64,000 nt of DNA from Halorubrum coriense DSM 10284. GTDB taxonomy: Archaea > Halobacteriota > Halobacteria > Halobacteriales > Haloferacaceae. Every line of letters begins with the position of its first letter. Position 1 is the first letter of the stretch. A model generated the notes under the pieces. It was not told the origin of the DNA and searched no databases. It saw only the letters and a program-made list of their open reading frames with translations. The stretch covers positions 1 through 64,000 of the forward strand of contig NZ_AOJL01000032.1 in NCBI RefSeq assembly GCF_000337035.1, in the 5' to 3' direction. A program made the position numbers and the translations under genes. Below are positions 33,575 to 41,542 of the stretch, one piece after another.

Positions 33575-35650
33575 TCAGTCCGGCGTCTCCGAGTCGACCT
33601 CGGTCTCGGTCGCCCGCTCGACCGCCCGGTCGACGTGGCGCTCGCGGGCGCGCTCGACGAACTCCTCCGGGAGCTCGTCTATCTCGCCGGCCTGAACGCC
33701 CCAGAGCTTCGCGTAGAGGCCGTCCGCGGCGAGCAGTTCGTCGTGGCTCCCCCGCTCGACGACCTCGCCGTCCTCCAGCACGAGCGCGGCGTCGGCGTCG
33801 GTGACCGTCGAGAGGCGGTGCGCGATGACGAACGTGGTGCGGTCGGCCGCGAGGCGGTCGAGCGACCGCTGGATCAGCATCTCGGTCTCGGTGTCGACCG
33901 CCGAGGTCGCCTCGTCTAAGATCAGGATCGCCGGGTCTTGGAGGACGACTCGGGCGATGGCGAGCCGCTGGCGCTGGCCGCCGGAGAGCTTCACGCCCCG
34001 CTCGCCGATCCGCGTCTCGTAGCCGTTCGGCAGCGAGGCGATGAACTCGTGGGCCTCCGCGGCCTTCGCGGCCTCAACGACGCGGTCGCGGACCTCGCCC
34101 TCGTCGACGTCCGCCTCGTCGATCCGCGTGAACCGCCCGTAGCGGATGTTCTCGGCGATCGTGCCGTCGAACAGCGTGGTGTCCTGCGCCACGTACCCCA
34201 CCGACGAGCGGAGGCTCTCGACGGTCACGTCGCGGACGTCGTGGCCGTCGACGCGGATCGCGCCGTCGGTGACGTCGTACAGCCGGAGGAGGAGCTTGAG
34301 CAGCGTCGACTTCCCCGCGCCGGTCGGGCCGACGAGCGCGACGGTGTCGCCCGGGTCGGCCGAGAAGGAGACGCCGCTGAGGACCTCTTCGTCGGCGTCT
34401 TCCGGGTCGACGAGCGCGTTCTCCGGGTACGCGAAGGAGACGTCGTCGTACTCGACGGCCCCCGCGACGCCGCCGTGGTCGGGGTCGCCGGCCGGCGTCA
34501 CGCCGCCGTCGTTCCGGGTCCCGCCGTCGCTCTGCGCGCTCCCGCCGAGTTCGACCGCGTCCCCGTCGTCCTCGATGCGGACCGGGATGTCGCGCAGGCC
34601 GAACACGCGCTCGCAGGAGGCCTTCGCGTTCTCGTACTGGTCGATGATGTTCGACACCTCCGCGAGCGGGGCGACGAACTGCTGGGTGAGGAGGACGAAC
34701 GTGACGAACGTCCCGACGGTCAGTTCGGTCGTGAAGGGGCCCGGCGGCCCGTTCGCGAGCCAGAAGCCGCCGACCGCGAAGGTGGCGGCGAACGCCAGCC
34801 CGGCGAGCAGCTCCATCCCCGGTCGGTAGACGTAGTTGAGCCGGAGGATCGACATCGTGCGTCGGAAGTACGAGAAGGAGGCGTCCTCGACGCGCTCGCT
34901 CTCGTGGGCCTCCGTGTTGGAGGTCTTCACCAGCTCGACGCCGGAGAGCGCGTTCTCGAGGGCGGTGTTGAGGTCGCCGACGACCGAGCGCTGCGCGACG
35001 TACCGCGGTTCGACGGCGCGCATGAACCACAGCGTGAAGAGGAACATCAGCGGGATGGCGGCGAGGGTGACGACCGCGAGCTCGTAGTTGTAGTAGACGA
35101 GGACGGTCGCGATCCCGACGACCATCACGCCCAGCCGCGCGGAGTTCTGGAGGGCGTTGTCGAGGAACACCTCCAGGTTCGAGGCGTCGTTGTTGAGGAC
35201 GGACATGACCTCGCCGGTCTGTTTGTCGTCGAAGAAGGTCATGTCGAGCCGCTGCATCTGGTCGAAGGAGTCGGTGCGGACCGCGTGCATCACGCGGTGC
35301 GCGAAGTTGTTCGCCGCGATGCCGTAGACGTACGTGAACACGCCCGTCACGATGAACGACCCGAAGATGAGCAGCACCGAGAGGCGGAACTGCGCGGGCT
35401 CGGCGGTCGGCAGCCACGCGTCGGGGACGATCGGGAGCGTGTAGGGGCCGGAGCCGGTGAAGACGGCGTCGATGGCGACGCCGAGGACGACCGGCGGGAT
35501 CAGCCCCGCGACCCGGGCGACGACGTTGGCGACCATCCCGATCACCAGCCAGTGCGCCTCGGAGGCCCCGTACTCGCGGAACAGCCGGCCGAGCGGTCGG
35601 TCCACCCTGTCGCGGTACACTTCGAAGGCGTTGCGGTCGTCGGCAGCCAT
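33575..35650 (-). CDS. ABC transporter, fused membrane and ATPase domains (exporter type)
   Basis: A 691-residue half-transporter. Residues 40-340 are the six-helix type I exporter membrane domain (VARVAGLIPPVVLGVAIDAV; QMQRLDMTFFDDKQTGEVMS). Residues 400-650 are the nucleotide-binding domain with Walker A GPTGAGKST near residue 445, signature LSGGQRQRLAIARV near 553, Walker B ILILDEATSAVD and the H-loop IAHRLSTV. A Gly/Asp-rich linker (about 360-395) joins them. It works as a homodimer and exports lipids, peptides or drugs; the substrate is unknown. Start ATG 35650. It converges with gltB, and its upstream gap carries repeat copy A. Confidence 0.93.
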   Translation of the reverse strand: MAADDRNAFEVYRDRVDRPLGRLFREYGASEAHWLVIGMVANVVARVAGLIPPVVLGVAIDAVFTGSGPYTLPIVPDAWLPTAEPAQFRLSVLLIFGSFIVTGVFTYVYGIAANNFAHRVMHAVRTDSFDQMQRLDMTFFDDKQTGEVMSVLNNDASNLEVFLDNALQNSARLGVMVVGIATVLVYYNYELAVVTLAAIPLMFLFTLWFMRAVEPRYVAQRSVVGDLNTALENALSGVELVKTSNTEAHESERVEDASFSYFRRTMSILRLNYVYRPGMELLAGLAFAATFAVGGFWLANGPPGPFTTELTVGTFVTFVLLTQQFVAPLAEVSNIIDQYENAKASCERVFGLRDIPVRIEDDGDAVELGGSAQSDGGTRNDGGVTPAGDPDHGGVAGAVEYDDVSFAYPENALVDPEDADEEVLSGVSFSADPGDTVALVGPTGAGKSTLLKLLLRLYDVTDGAIRVDGHDVRDVTVESLRSSVGYVAQDTTLFDGTIAENIRYGRFTRIDEADVDEGEVRDRVVEAAKAAEAHEFIASLPNGYETRIGERGVKLSGGQRQRLAIARVVLQDPAILILDEATSAVDTETEMLIQRSLDRLAADRTTFVIAHRLSTVTDADAALVLEDGEVVERGSHDELLAADGLYAKLWGVQAGEIDELPEEFVERARERHVDRAVERATETEVDSETPD

Positions 35651-35739
35651 AGCCGTACGAGCGCCGGAAGCCCCATGTATCCGGCGGCTTCGGCGGCCCG
35701 TTCCGGGTCCCGCCGAGCGCGATTCTCGATCTGCGATCG

Positions 35740-36022
35740 TTTATAAACACCAACTGAGTGTGGCGGCGCGTGCCGACGAGCAGCCGTCGGCTGCGAGTCG
35801 CACGCGCGAGGGAGTCGCGGTCGCCGGAGCGACGCGGAGGCGACCGCGACGAGGCTGGGGAGGCGTGAGGTGCTGTGCGATGCGGTCGGGCGGGACTCGA
35901 AGGGGCAGCCGCGAGGACGAAGCACGGCGACGCACGCACTGGAAGGAGCGAGCGGAGCGAGCGACTGAAGCGCACAGCGAGTCGCGCGAGTCCTCGCGGC
36001 TGGGGCTTCGATGGCGTTCACC
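35740..36022 (+). repeat. structured intergenic element, copy A (candidate non-coding RNA)
   Basis: A TATA-like TTTATAAAC (35740-35748) leads into the element core 35766-36010. Three helices can be drawn. P1: GCGCGTG (35766-35772) with CACGCGC (35801-35807), then CGAC with GTCG, a GA/GA internal loop, and GCAGCC with GGCTGC closed by GTC. P2: 12 pairs, GTCGCGGTCGCC (35814-35825) with GGCGACCGCGAC (35839-35850). P3: 13 pairs, CAGCCGCGAGGAC (35906-35918) with GTCCTCGCGGCTG (35990-36002), flanked by a GGG/GGG loop and outer CGAAG with CTTCG. No protein is encoded. It fills most of the 464-base gap between the divergent ABC and SRPBCC genes; the rest of the gap shows only the SRPBCC promoter. Confidence 0.72.
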
Positions 36023-36085
36023 GTCACTCCGCAATCGACGGCGAGTGCGACGGGAACAACCCCGGAACCCTCGGTCGCCGGACGG

Positions 36086-36094
36086 TTTAATAAG
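36086..36094 (+). promoter_or_regulatory. TATA-like box of the SRPBCC gene
   Basis: TTTAATAAG lies 24-28 bases before the GTG at 36115, fitting a leaderless transcript. Confidence 0.5.
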
Positions 36095-36114
36095 CGTCGC
36101 GCGAACTCACGTAC

Positions 36115-36651
36115 GTGGACGAACTCGTCGTGAGCACGGAGGTGTACGCCGACCCCGAGGACGTGTACGCGTTCCTGCTCGACTTCCCGCAGTACGCGAA
36201 CTACTCCGAGTACCTCCGGGAGGTGAAGACGGTCACCGGCGACGGCGGCCCCGGGACCCGGTACGCGCTCACGTTCGCGTGGTGGAAGATATCCTACACC
36301 GCCCACTCCAGGGTGACCGGCGTGGAGCAGCCCGAGCGGATCGACTGGGAGATCACGAAGGACATCGACGCCGGGGGCCGCTGGCGGGTGACGCCGGCGG
36401 CGACCGACGGCGGCGACGCGGACGGAGACGCCCCCTGCGAGGTCGCGCTCGAAGTCGAGTTCGACCCCGGCTCCGCCAGCCCGGACGCGCTCGACATACC
36501 GCGGCTCGTCTCGTTCGACTGGGTGTTGAAGAAGGCGATCCCGCTGATCAGAGGCGAGGCGGAGCGCGTCGTCGAGCGCGCCGTCCGCGACCTCGAGGGG
36601 TCGACGCGGGACGTCGACCTCGACGTGTACGTCGATTCCGACCGGATCTGA
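36115..36651 (+). CDS. SRPBCC (START/polyketide-cyclase-like) family protein
   Basis: A 178-residue protein with the SRPBCC helix-grip fold: an opening strand VVSTEVYADPEDVYAFLLDFPQY split as usual by helix 1, central strands (YALTFAWWKISYTAHSRV; ERIDWEITKD), and a long C-terminal helix (EAERVVERAVRDLEGS). Such proteins bind hydrophobic ligands, lipids or coenzyme Q-like molecules, or act as chaperones; the ligand is unknown. The GTG start at 36115 is supported by the TATA-like box just upstream. Confidence 0.82.
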   Translation: MDELVVSTEVYADPEDVYAFLLDFPQYANYSEYLREVKTVTGDGGPGTRYALTFAWWKISYTAHSRVTGVEQPERIDWEITKDIDAGGRWRVTPAATDGGDADGDAPCEVALEVEFDPGSASPDALDIPRLVSFDWVLKKAIPLIRGEAERVVERAVRDLEGSTRDVDLDVYVDSDRI

Positions 36652-36685
36652 TCGACGGCCCGGCCGCGTCGCCGAGTCGAAGGCC

Positions 36686-36694
36686 TTAATATAT
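36686..36694 (+). promoter_or_regulatory. TATA-like box of the tRNA-Ala gene
   Basis: CTTAATATATCC is a clear AT-rich box about 33 bases upstream of the tRNA 5' end at 36723. Confidence 0.5.
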
Positions 36695-36722
36695 CCAGCG
36701 GGGAACGAACGAATGCGTTCGA

Positions 36723-36794
36723 GGGCTCGTAGATCAGTGGTAGATCATCCCCCTGGCACGGGGAAGGCCCGGGGTTCAAATCCCCGCGAGTCCA
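36723..36794 (+). tRNA. tRNA-Ala (anticodon GGC)
   Basis: The 72-base gene folds as a full cloverleaf. The acceptor stem is GGGCTCG with CGAGTCC (one G-T pair), the anticodon stem TCCCC with GGGGA and loop CTGGCAC (anticodon GGC, Ala codon GCC), and the T-arm GGGGTTCAAATCCCC. The discriminator base is A36794; CCA is not encoded. Its last 22 bases (36773-36794) recur exactly at 36986-37007. Confidence 0.94.
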
Positions 36795-37094
36795 CTCGAC
36801 TCACTTCGTTCGTCTCGTTCCCTCGCGTGGTCCCACTCGCTCGCTGCGCTCGCTCGCGGGACCCCCGCGAGTCCATGATTTTGCGCCGCGAGCAACGTCG
36901 CGAGCGGCGCACATCTGTAGTGAGCGGGGAGTTGAACCCTGCCAGTCGCGCGCAGCGAGCGGAGCGAGCGAGCACGTCTGGTTCTGGTTCAAATCCCCGC
37001 GAGTCCATTCCTTCGCTCACTTCGTTCGCTCAGTCATTCCCTCGCGTGGTCCCACTCGCTCCCTACGGTCGCTCGCGGGACCCCCGCGAGTCCA
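36795..37094 (+). repeat. duplicated tRNA-Ala 3' end and flanking direct repeats (attachment-site-like remnant)
   Basis: The tRNA 3'-terminal 22-mer GGTTCAAATCCCCGCGAGTC-CA (36773-36794) is repeated perfectly at 36986-37007. Each copy is followed by a similar ~85-base block rich in CTCGCTCG and containing CCCTCGCGTGGTCCCACTCG, and each block ends with GGGACCCCCGCGAGTCCA (36858-36875 and 37077-37094). The layout is that of two att-like sites bordering about 190 bases, or of serial slip-duplication of a recombination scar. No integrase lies nearby. The whole 36795-37286 gap holds only this and a short coding remnant. Confidence 0.68.
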
Positions 37095-37112
37095 CTCGAC
37101 TCACTTTGCTTG

Positions 37113-37238
37113 GTAGTCTTCTCTCTCGTAATCGTCGACGGCGACGGCGCGACCTCCTACGTGTGGGTTGTCGACGACACGCAGACGGAACCGGACTACG
37201 GCGAGGTTCTCGAAGCGGCCGCCGCGGCCGCCGCCTGA
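37113..37238 (+). pseudogene. short coding remnant, C-terminal end of an unknown protein
   Basis: An open stretch of 41 codons without a start codon ends at TGA 37236-37238. It reads VVFSLVIVDGDGATSYVWVV, then DDTQTEPDYGEVLEAAAAA, which looks like a real protein end: strand-rich, with an acidic helix. Upstream it runs into the tRNA-derived repeats. It may be what is left of a gene cut at the repeat junction. I do not recognise the family. Confidence 0.35.
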
Positions 37239-37286
37239 CCCCCCGCGGCGAACCCCTCCCGGCTCACCCCGACTACACCTCCCGGC

Positions 37287-38813
37287 TCACGCCGGCCACG
37301 CCTCCCGCTCCCGACGGTCCGTCTCGTCCGAGAGCGCCGGCGGCACCTCCTCCAACAGCACCGGCGCGAGCGACGCGCCGACGTGCCACGCGACGACCTC
37401 GCTGTCTAACTCCTCCAAGCGCACGTCCTGTTGCCCGTAGAACTCGCCGTCGACCGTACAGGACCCGCCGCCGTCGGCGAAGCAGACGTCGCCGCGGTCG
37501 TCGTAGGTGACCTGGACGTGCACCTCCCGGGCGCTGTCGACGAACTCCCACGCGAACCCGTCGCTCCCCCTGATCTCGTCGCTGGCCGCGAAGTAGTCGA
37601 GCGCCTCGGCGACCTCGTCCTCGACGCGCGTCGGAACGTCTCCGCTCTCGGCGCGGAGGTGGACCTTCACCGGGCGGTGGGTCGCGAGCGTGCTGGTCGC
37701 GCTCATCAGCCCGGCGGGCTCCTCCCCGTGTTCGAGCCCCTGAACGTGGCCGAGCTCGTGGATGATCGTCGCGTTCATCTCCGCGTCGGAAATGTTCGGC
37801 TCGACGGTCGCGGTCATCGGCGTCCGCGGCTCGTCGACGAGCAGGTCGGCGCAGCCGAAGTACCGCGCGTCGCCGTCCTCCACGCCGCAGCGGTCCACGC
37901 GGTCGAACCGGAGGACGACGTCGGCGCGGTCCGCGTCGGCCACCCGCTCGTAGGCGACCGGATAGCCGAGGTAGCGCTCGTCGTTCCGCTCCCAGTAGCC
38001 CGTCGCGGCCGCGACGACCGCGGTGACGTTCCGGTCGACCGCCTCGTCGTCGACGTAGAGCCCGAGCGTCGTCTTCCCGTACGGGCTCGGGTGGACCACC
38101 GACACGGTCCGCTCCCGCGTCCGGTTCGCCGTCGTCACGACGAGCGGGTGGTCGCCGCCGTCCAGTCGCACGGCCGCGAGGGAGACGGACACCCGCGCCT
38201 CCGCGCCGCCGTCGAGCGCGACCGTCCGGTTCGCGCTCGCGCCGGTCCCGTATCGAATCCGGACCGTCTGTGTGCCCGCCAGGTCGCCCGCGTTGGTCAC
38301 GGTCGCCGTCACCGAGAGGGGCTCGCCGTAGTCGACGCCGTCCGGGACGTCGACGTCGGAGACGACGAACGTCGCCGCCCGCGGCTCCGCGACGACCAGC
38401 CGCCGCGTCGCGTTCGCCTCCCCGACGGACACCCGCAGCTCGTGCTCGCCCGGGTCGAGCGTCGCGGCGTCGACCACCGCGGTCACCGTCATCGTGCCGT
38501 TCGCCGGGACGGAGCGGTTCTCGGCGAGCAGCGTCGTCTCGTCGACCCGGACCGCCGTTCGAACTCGACCGAGCGTCTCGTTCGATCCCTCCGCGCTCGC
38601 CGAGTCGCCGCCGTCCGCCACCCCTTCCCACCGCACGGTCGCCTCGACCGTCGCGCGCTCGTCGTGGCCGAGCGACTCGGGCGCGGAGACGGACTCGATT
38701 GACGGCGACGGGTCGCCGAGCGGCCCCTCACCGGTAATGTCCCCGGCCAGCCCGCCGCAACCGGCGAGCGCGACGAGCAGCGCGACGGCAGCGACGGCGA
38801 CAGTGGTGCGCAT
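37287..38813 (-). CDS. lipoprotein zinc metalloprotease (matrixin-like) with CARDB-like domains
   Basis: A 508-residue lipoprotein. Residues 1-20 are a lipoprotein signal (MRTTVAVAAVALLVALAG then Cys). Residues 35-235 contain two beta-sandwich segments of CARDB/Ig type. Residues 245-420 hold a metalloprotease domain: the zinc motif HELGHVQGLEH near residue 350 (H-E-x2-H-x2-G-x2-H) and a Met-turn GLMSATS shortly after. Two cysteine pairs (DRCGVEDGDARYFGC; DVCFADGGGSC) may form disulfides outside the cell. It is predicted to act at the cell surface on unknown proteins. Start ATG 38813. It is divergent from nothing: the lctP-like gene upstream is also on the minus strand. Confidence 0.83.
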   Translation of the reverse strand: MRTTVAVAAVALLVALAGCGGLAGDITGEGPLGDPSPSIESVSAPESLGHDERATVEATVRWEGVADGGDSASAEGSNETLGRVRTAVRVDETTLLAENRSVPANGTMTVTAVVDAATLDPGEHELRVSVGEANATRRLVVAEPRAATFVVSDVDVPDGVDYGEPLSVTATVTNAGDLAGTQTVRIRYGTGASANRTVALDGGAEARVSVSLAAVRLDGGDHPLVVTTANRTRERTVSVVHPSPYGKTTLGLYVDDEAVDRNVTAVVAAATGYWERNDERYLGYPVAYERVADADRADVVLRFDRVDRCGVEDGDARYFGCADLLVDEPRTPMTATVEPNISDAEMNATIIHELGHVQGLEHGEEPAGLMSATSTLATHRPVKVHLRAESGDVPTRVEDEVAEALDYFAASDEIRGSDGFAWEFVDSAREVHVQVTYDDRGDVCFADGGGSCTVDGEFYGQQDVRLEELDSEVVAWHVGASLAPVLLEEVPPALSDETDRREREAWPA

Positions 38814-38957
38814 CGTTCGTCCCGTTCTCCGAGACGGAGACACATAACGTTCGTTTCACCCGCCGATCACTTTTCGAGGCGACGACCGCTCGCCGCGGTC
38901 GGCCTCGACTCGCCTCGCCGTCGGCCTCGTCGGCCTCACCCCATCGCTGTCGGCCCG

Positions 38958-40718
38958 TCAGAACATCGCGGGGAACAGCAGGTAGACGAACCCCGCGGTC
39001 AGCAGTCCGCCGAAGCCGATGTAGTAGGCGACGGGGATCAGGTTCAGCCGGACGACCCGGCCCGTCTCCCCGACGAGCCCGACCGTGGCGAGCGCGGCGA
39101 TCACGTTGTGGATCGCGATCGTGTTGCCGATCGCGGCACCGATCGTCTGCGCGCCGACGAGCAGCTGCGTCGAGAGGCCGAGCTCCCGCGCGATCTCGAA
39201 CTGGAACGCCGCGAACGTCACGTTGCTCACGGTGATCGAGCCCGCGATGAACGCCCCGAGCGTGCCGACGGCGGGCGCGAGCAGCGGGTACGCGGCCCCG
39301 AACGTCGAGGCGGTCGCGTCCGCGAGGACGACGATCATGCTGCCGTCCGCGGTCGCGCCCGGGTGCGCCGCGGTCTGGAGCATCACCTCGACCATCGCGA
39401 TGACGAACACCAGCGAGACGGCGGGCGAGACGATCTTCTCGCCGGCCTCGCGCCACGCGCTCGTCACGTCGCCCGCCGACATCCCGAACACCGGGACCGC
39501 GATCAGCGCGCTGACGAGGAGCCACGTCCCGGGCACGTACGCCCAGCCGATCGCCCCGTCGATGGTCGTGCCGAAGACGCCCGACGCCGCGATCGTCATC
39601 CCCGGCCCCTCTTGGAGGAACGTCGCGACCGGACCGATCACGCGCGTCCCGATGAGGAGGACGACGAGCGCGACGTACGGCGACCACGCCCGGACGAGCG
39701 ACATCTCCGTGTCCCCGCCGAGGCTTCCCGCCCCCGTCGCTGTGTCCTCGACGTCGACGCTCGCCTCCGTCGACCCGTTCTCGCCGCCCGGTTCGATGCC
39801 GCCCACCCAGTGGTCGGGCCACTCCTCGCGGGGCGGGAACTCCCACTCCTCGTCGGGCAGCAGGTAGCCCGCCTGGAGCGTCGCCACCACGACGCCGCCG
39901 CCGAGCATCGCCGCGATCAGCGACGGGAGCTCCGGTCCGACGAACCACGCCGCCGCCGCGTACGGGACCGCGAACGCGACCCCGGCGAACAGACACAGCG
40001 GCGCGACGGCGAGCGCGGGCCCGAGCGACCGCTCGTCCGGGTCCGTCTCCCCGAAGAAGTACACGACCATCGCCACGGCGAGGAACGGCATGAGGGTCCC
40101 GAGCAGCCCGTTGAACACGGCCGCCCACCCGCCGGCGGCGGTCGAGTACGTCGCCACCGACTCGAAGCCGCCGCCGGTGATCGCGTCGGCGACCGCGCCG
40201 AGCGGCTGCTCGAACCCGACGATGATCGGCGTCCCGACCGCGCCGAACACGGTCGCGACCGCGTGGCCGATCAGCGCGGCGACGACCGCGGCGAACGCCG
40301 GGAACCCGAGCGCCAGGAGCAGCGGCGCGACCACGGCCGCGGGGGTCCCGAAGCCGGCGACCCCCTCGATGAACGTCGCGAGGAAGAACCCGAGCAGGAC
40401 CACCTGAACGCGCCGGTCGTCGCTTATCGACGCGAAGCCGGCGTTGATCCGGTCGACCGCGCCGGAGTTCATCAGGGTGTACAAGAGCACCAGCGCGCCC
40501 AAGACGATCCACAGGATCTCGACGGCCGCCATCGCGCCGCTCACCGAGGCCGCGAGGATCCACTCCACCGGCATCCCCCACGCGAGGAACGCCACCGCCG
40601 CGGCCGCCGCCCACGCGACCGGCATCGCCCGAGAGGCGGGCCACAGGAGTCCGACGAGGAGCGCGGCGACGACGACGAGCGGCACCAGCGCCAGCGGCGC
40701 GCTCGCCCCCAGCGTCAT
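38958..40718 (-). CDS. L-lactate permease (LctP family)
   Basis: A 586-residue transporter with about 13-14 membrane helices. It begins MTLGASAPLALVPLVVVAAL and includes GVAGFGTPAAVVAPLLLALG and the AVGTPIIVGFEQPL segment typical of LctP/GlcA lactate-glycolate permeases. The acidic loop EASVDVEDTATGAGSLGGD sits between central helices. It imports lactate or glycolate with protons or cations. Start ATG 40718, because longer in-frame upstream sequence has no membrane or coding character. The promoter-like AT stretch is about 110 bases upstream, in the gap shared with the PAS gene. Confidence 0.9.
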   Translation of the reverse strand: MTLGASAPLALVPLVVVAALLVGLLWPASRAMPVAWAAAAAVAFLAWGMPVEWILAASVSGAMAAVEILWIVLGALVLLYTLMNSGAVDRINAGFASISDDRRVQVVLLGFFLATFIEGVAGFGTPAAVVAPLLLALGFPAFAAVVAALIGHAVATVFGAVGTPIIVGFEQPLGAVADAITGGGFESVATYSTAAGGWAAVFNGLLGTLMPFLAVAMVVYFFGETDPDERSLGPALAVAPLCLFAGVAFAVPYAAAAWFVGPELPSLIAAMLGGGVVVATLQAGYLLPDEEWEFPPREEWPDHWVGGIEPGGENGSTEASVDVEDTATGAGSLGGDTEMSLVRAWSPYVALVVLLIGTRVIGPVATFLQEGPGMTIAASGVFGTTIDGAIGWAYVPGTWLLVSALIAVPVFGMSAGDVTSAWREAGEKIVSPAVSLVFVIAMVEVMLQTAAHPGATADGSMIVVLADATASTFGAAYPLLAPAVGTLGAFIAGSITVSNVTFAAFQFEIARELGLSTQLLVGAQTIGAAIGNTIAIHNVIAALATVGLVGETGRVVRLNLIPVAYYIGFGGLLTAGFVYLLFPAMF

Positions 40719-40825
40719 CGCCGCCCACCCCTCGCGCCGCGGTCGAAACGTTCTCTCCTCCCCTCGATCCGACGCACCCGAGCGCCGTCCGCCGACTTTC
40801 TTCGTCGACTCATGTCGGTCTATGT

Positions 40826-40846
40826 GAATTATCTGTGTAATAAACG
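40826..40846 (-). promoter_or_regulatory. AT-rich promoter patch between the lactate permease and PAS genes
   Basis: GTTTATTACACAGATAATTC on the minus strand is the sole AT-rich stretch in the 256-base divergent gap and fits a promoter for the permease, which would then have an untranslated leader. The remaining gap is GC-rich with a run of C at about 40908-40917 and no further feature. Confidence 0.42.
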
Positions 40847-40974
40847 CCACGGCCGATTCTCGCCGATCGGGTCCCGGCGCGGCGTCCGCCGCCCGCGGTC
40901 GGGGCCGCCCCCCCCCCGCGGCGGCGTCGCTCCTCGCCCGCGACCGATAGCGGCTTGTCGCCTCGCGACCAAGC

Positions 40975-41526
40975 GTGCGCGTGACGCTCCGACGCGACGT
41001 CCTCGCGGCGATCGACGCCGACCGCGGAGCCTTCCGGACCCGGGTCTCGGCGCTGATCGACGAGCACGATATCGACGCCGTCTCGGTTCCGACGGAGTCC
41101 GATTCGCCCGCCGTCTCCGCCCCCGCGGCGTCCGACCACCCCGCCGACCGGACGGAGCGCGAAGCGGTCCTCGTCGACCGGGTCCGCGCGCTCGACGACT
41201 TCCCCCTCGGGCTCACGCTCACCGGCCCGGCGTACCGCGACACGCCCGTCGTCTACGTCAACCGTTGGTTCCGGGAGTGGACCGGGTACGCGCTCGACGA
41301 GCTCCGCGGTCGAAACCCCCGGCTGTTTCAGGCACCGGACGCCGACGCGGACGCCCGCGCCGACTTCCGCGAGGCGCTCTCGACGTGGTCGACGGTCACC
41401 GTCGAACTCCGCAACCGACGCCGAGACGGCACCCCGTTCGCGAGCCGCGTCTCGCTGCGGCCGCTGTTCGGTGACGCCGGCACGGTCACGCACTGGATCG
41501 CCGCCCAAGAGCCGGAGCCGCTCTGA
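40975..41526 (+). CDS. PAS-domain protein, LOV-like but without the flavin-adduct cysteine
   Basis: A 183-residue protein starting at GTG 40975. Residues 75-180 are a PAS domain with the LOV layout: VVYVNRWFREWTGYALDEL, then GRNPRLFQAPDADADARADF, then VTVELRNRRRDGTPF and the final strand VTHWIAAQEP. In LOV photoreceptors the third motif is GRNCRFLQ; here Cys is Pro (residue 115), so a covalent flavin adduct is impossible. Flavin binding, another ligand, or a role as a protein-interaction module remains open. There is no attached output domain. It converges with the carotenoid desaturase. Confidence 0.75.
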   Translation: MRVTLRRDVLAAIDADRGAFRTRVSALIDEHDIDAVSVPTESDSPAVSAPAASDHPADRTEREAVLVDRVRALDDFPLGLTLTGPAYRDTPVVYVNRWFREWTGYALDELRGRNPRLFQAPDADADARADFREALSTWSTVTVELRNRRRDGTPFASRVSLRPLFGDAGTVTHWIAAQEPEPL

Positions 41527-41542
41527 GCGGCCGACGCGCCCC

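Noticed and set aside
35740-36022. Interpretation of the structured element as a miniature transposon (MITE)
   Set aside because: The three copies have no common terminal inverted repeats and I see no target-site duplications. Internal hairpins, not end repeats, are conserved. It is not fully excluded.
35457-36689. Open frames crossing structured element copy A
   Set aside because: They are Arg-rich, overlap real genes and cross the conserved hairpins. The variation between copies preserves pairing, not reading frame.
36713-37510. A plus-strand open frame running over the tRNA-Ala and its repeats
   Set aside because: It overlaps the tRNA and repeat blocks and its translation is Arg/Ser-rich and repetitive without a plausible protein fold.
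40905-40920. Run of C residues as a phase-variable tract
   Set aside because: It lies in a non-coding gap, about 55 bases before the PAS start, in very GC-rich DNA; nothing else suggests phase variation.
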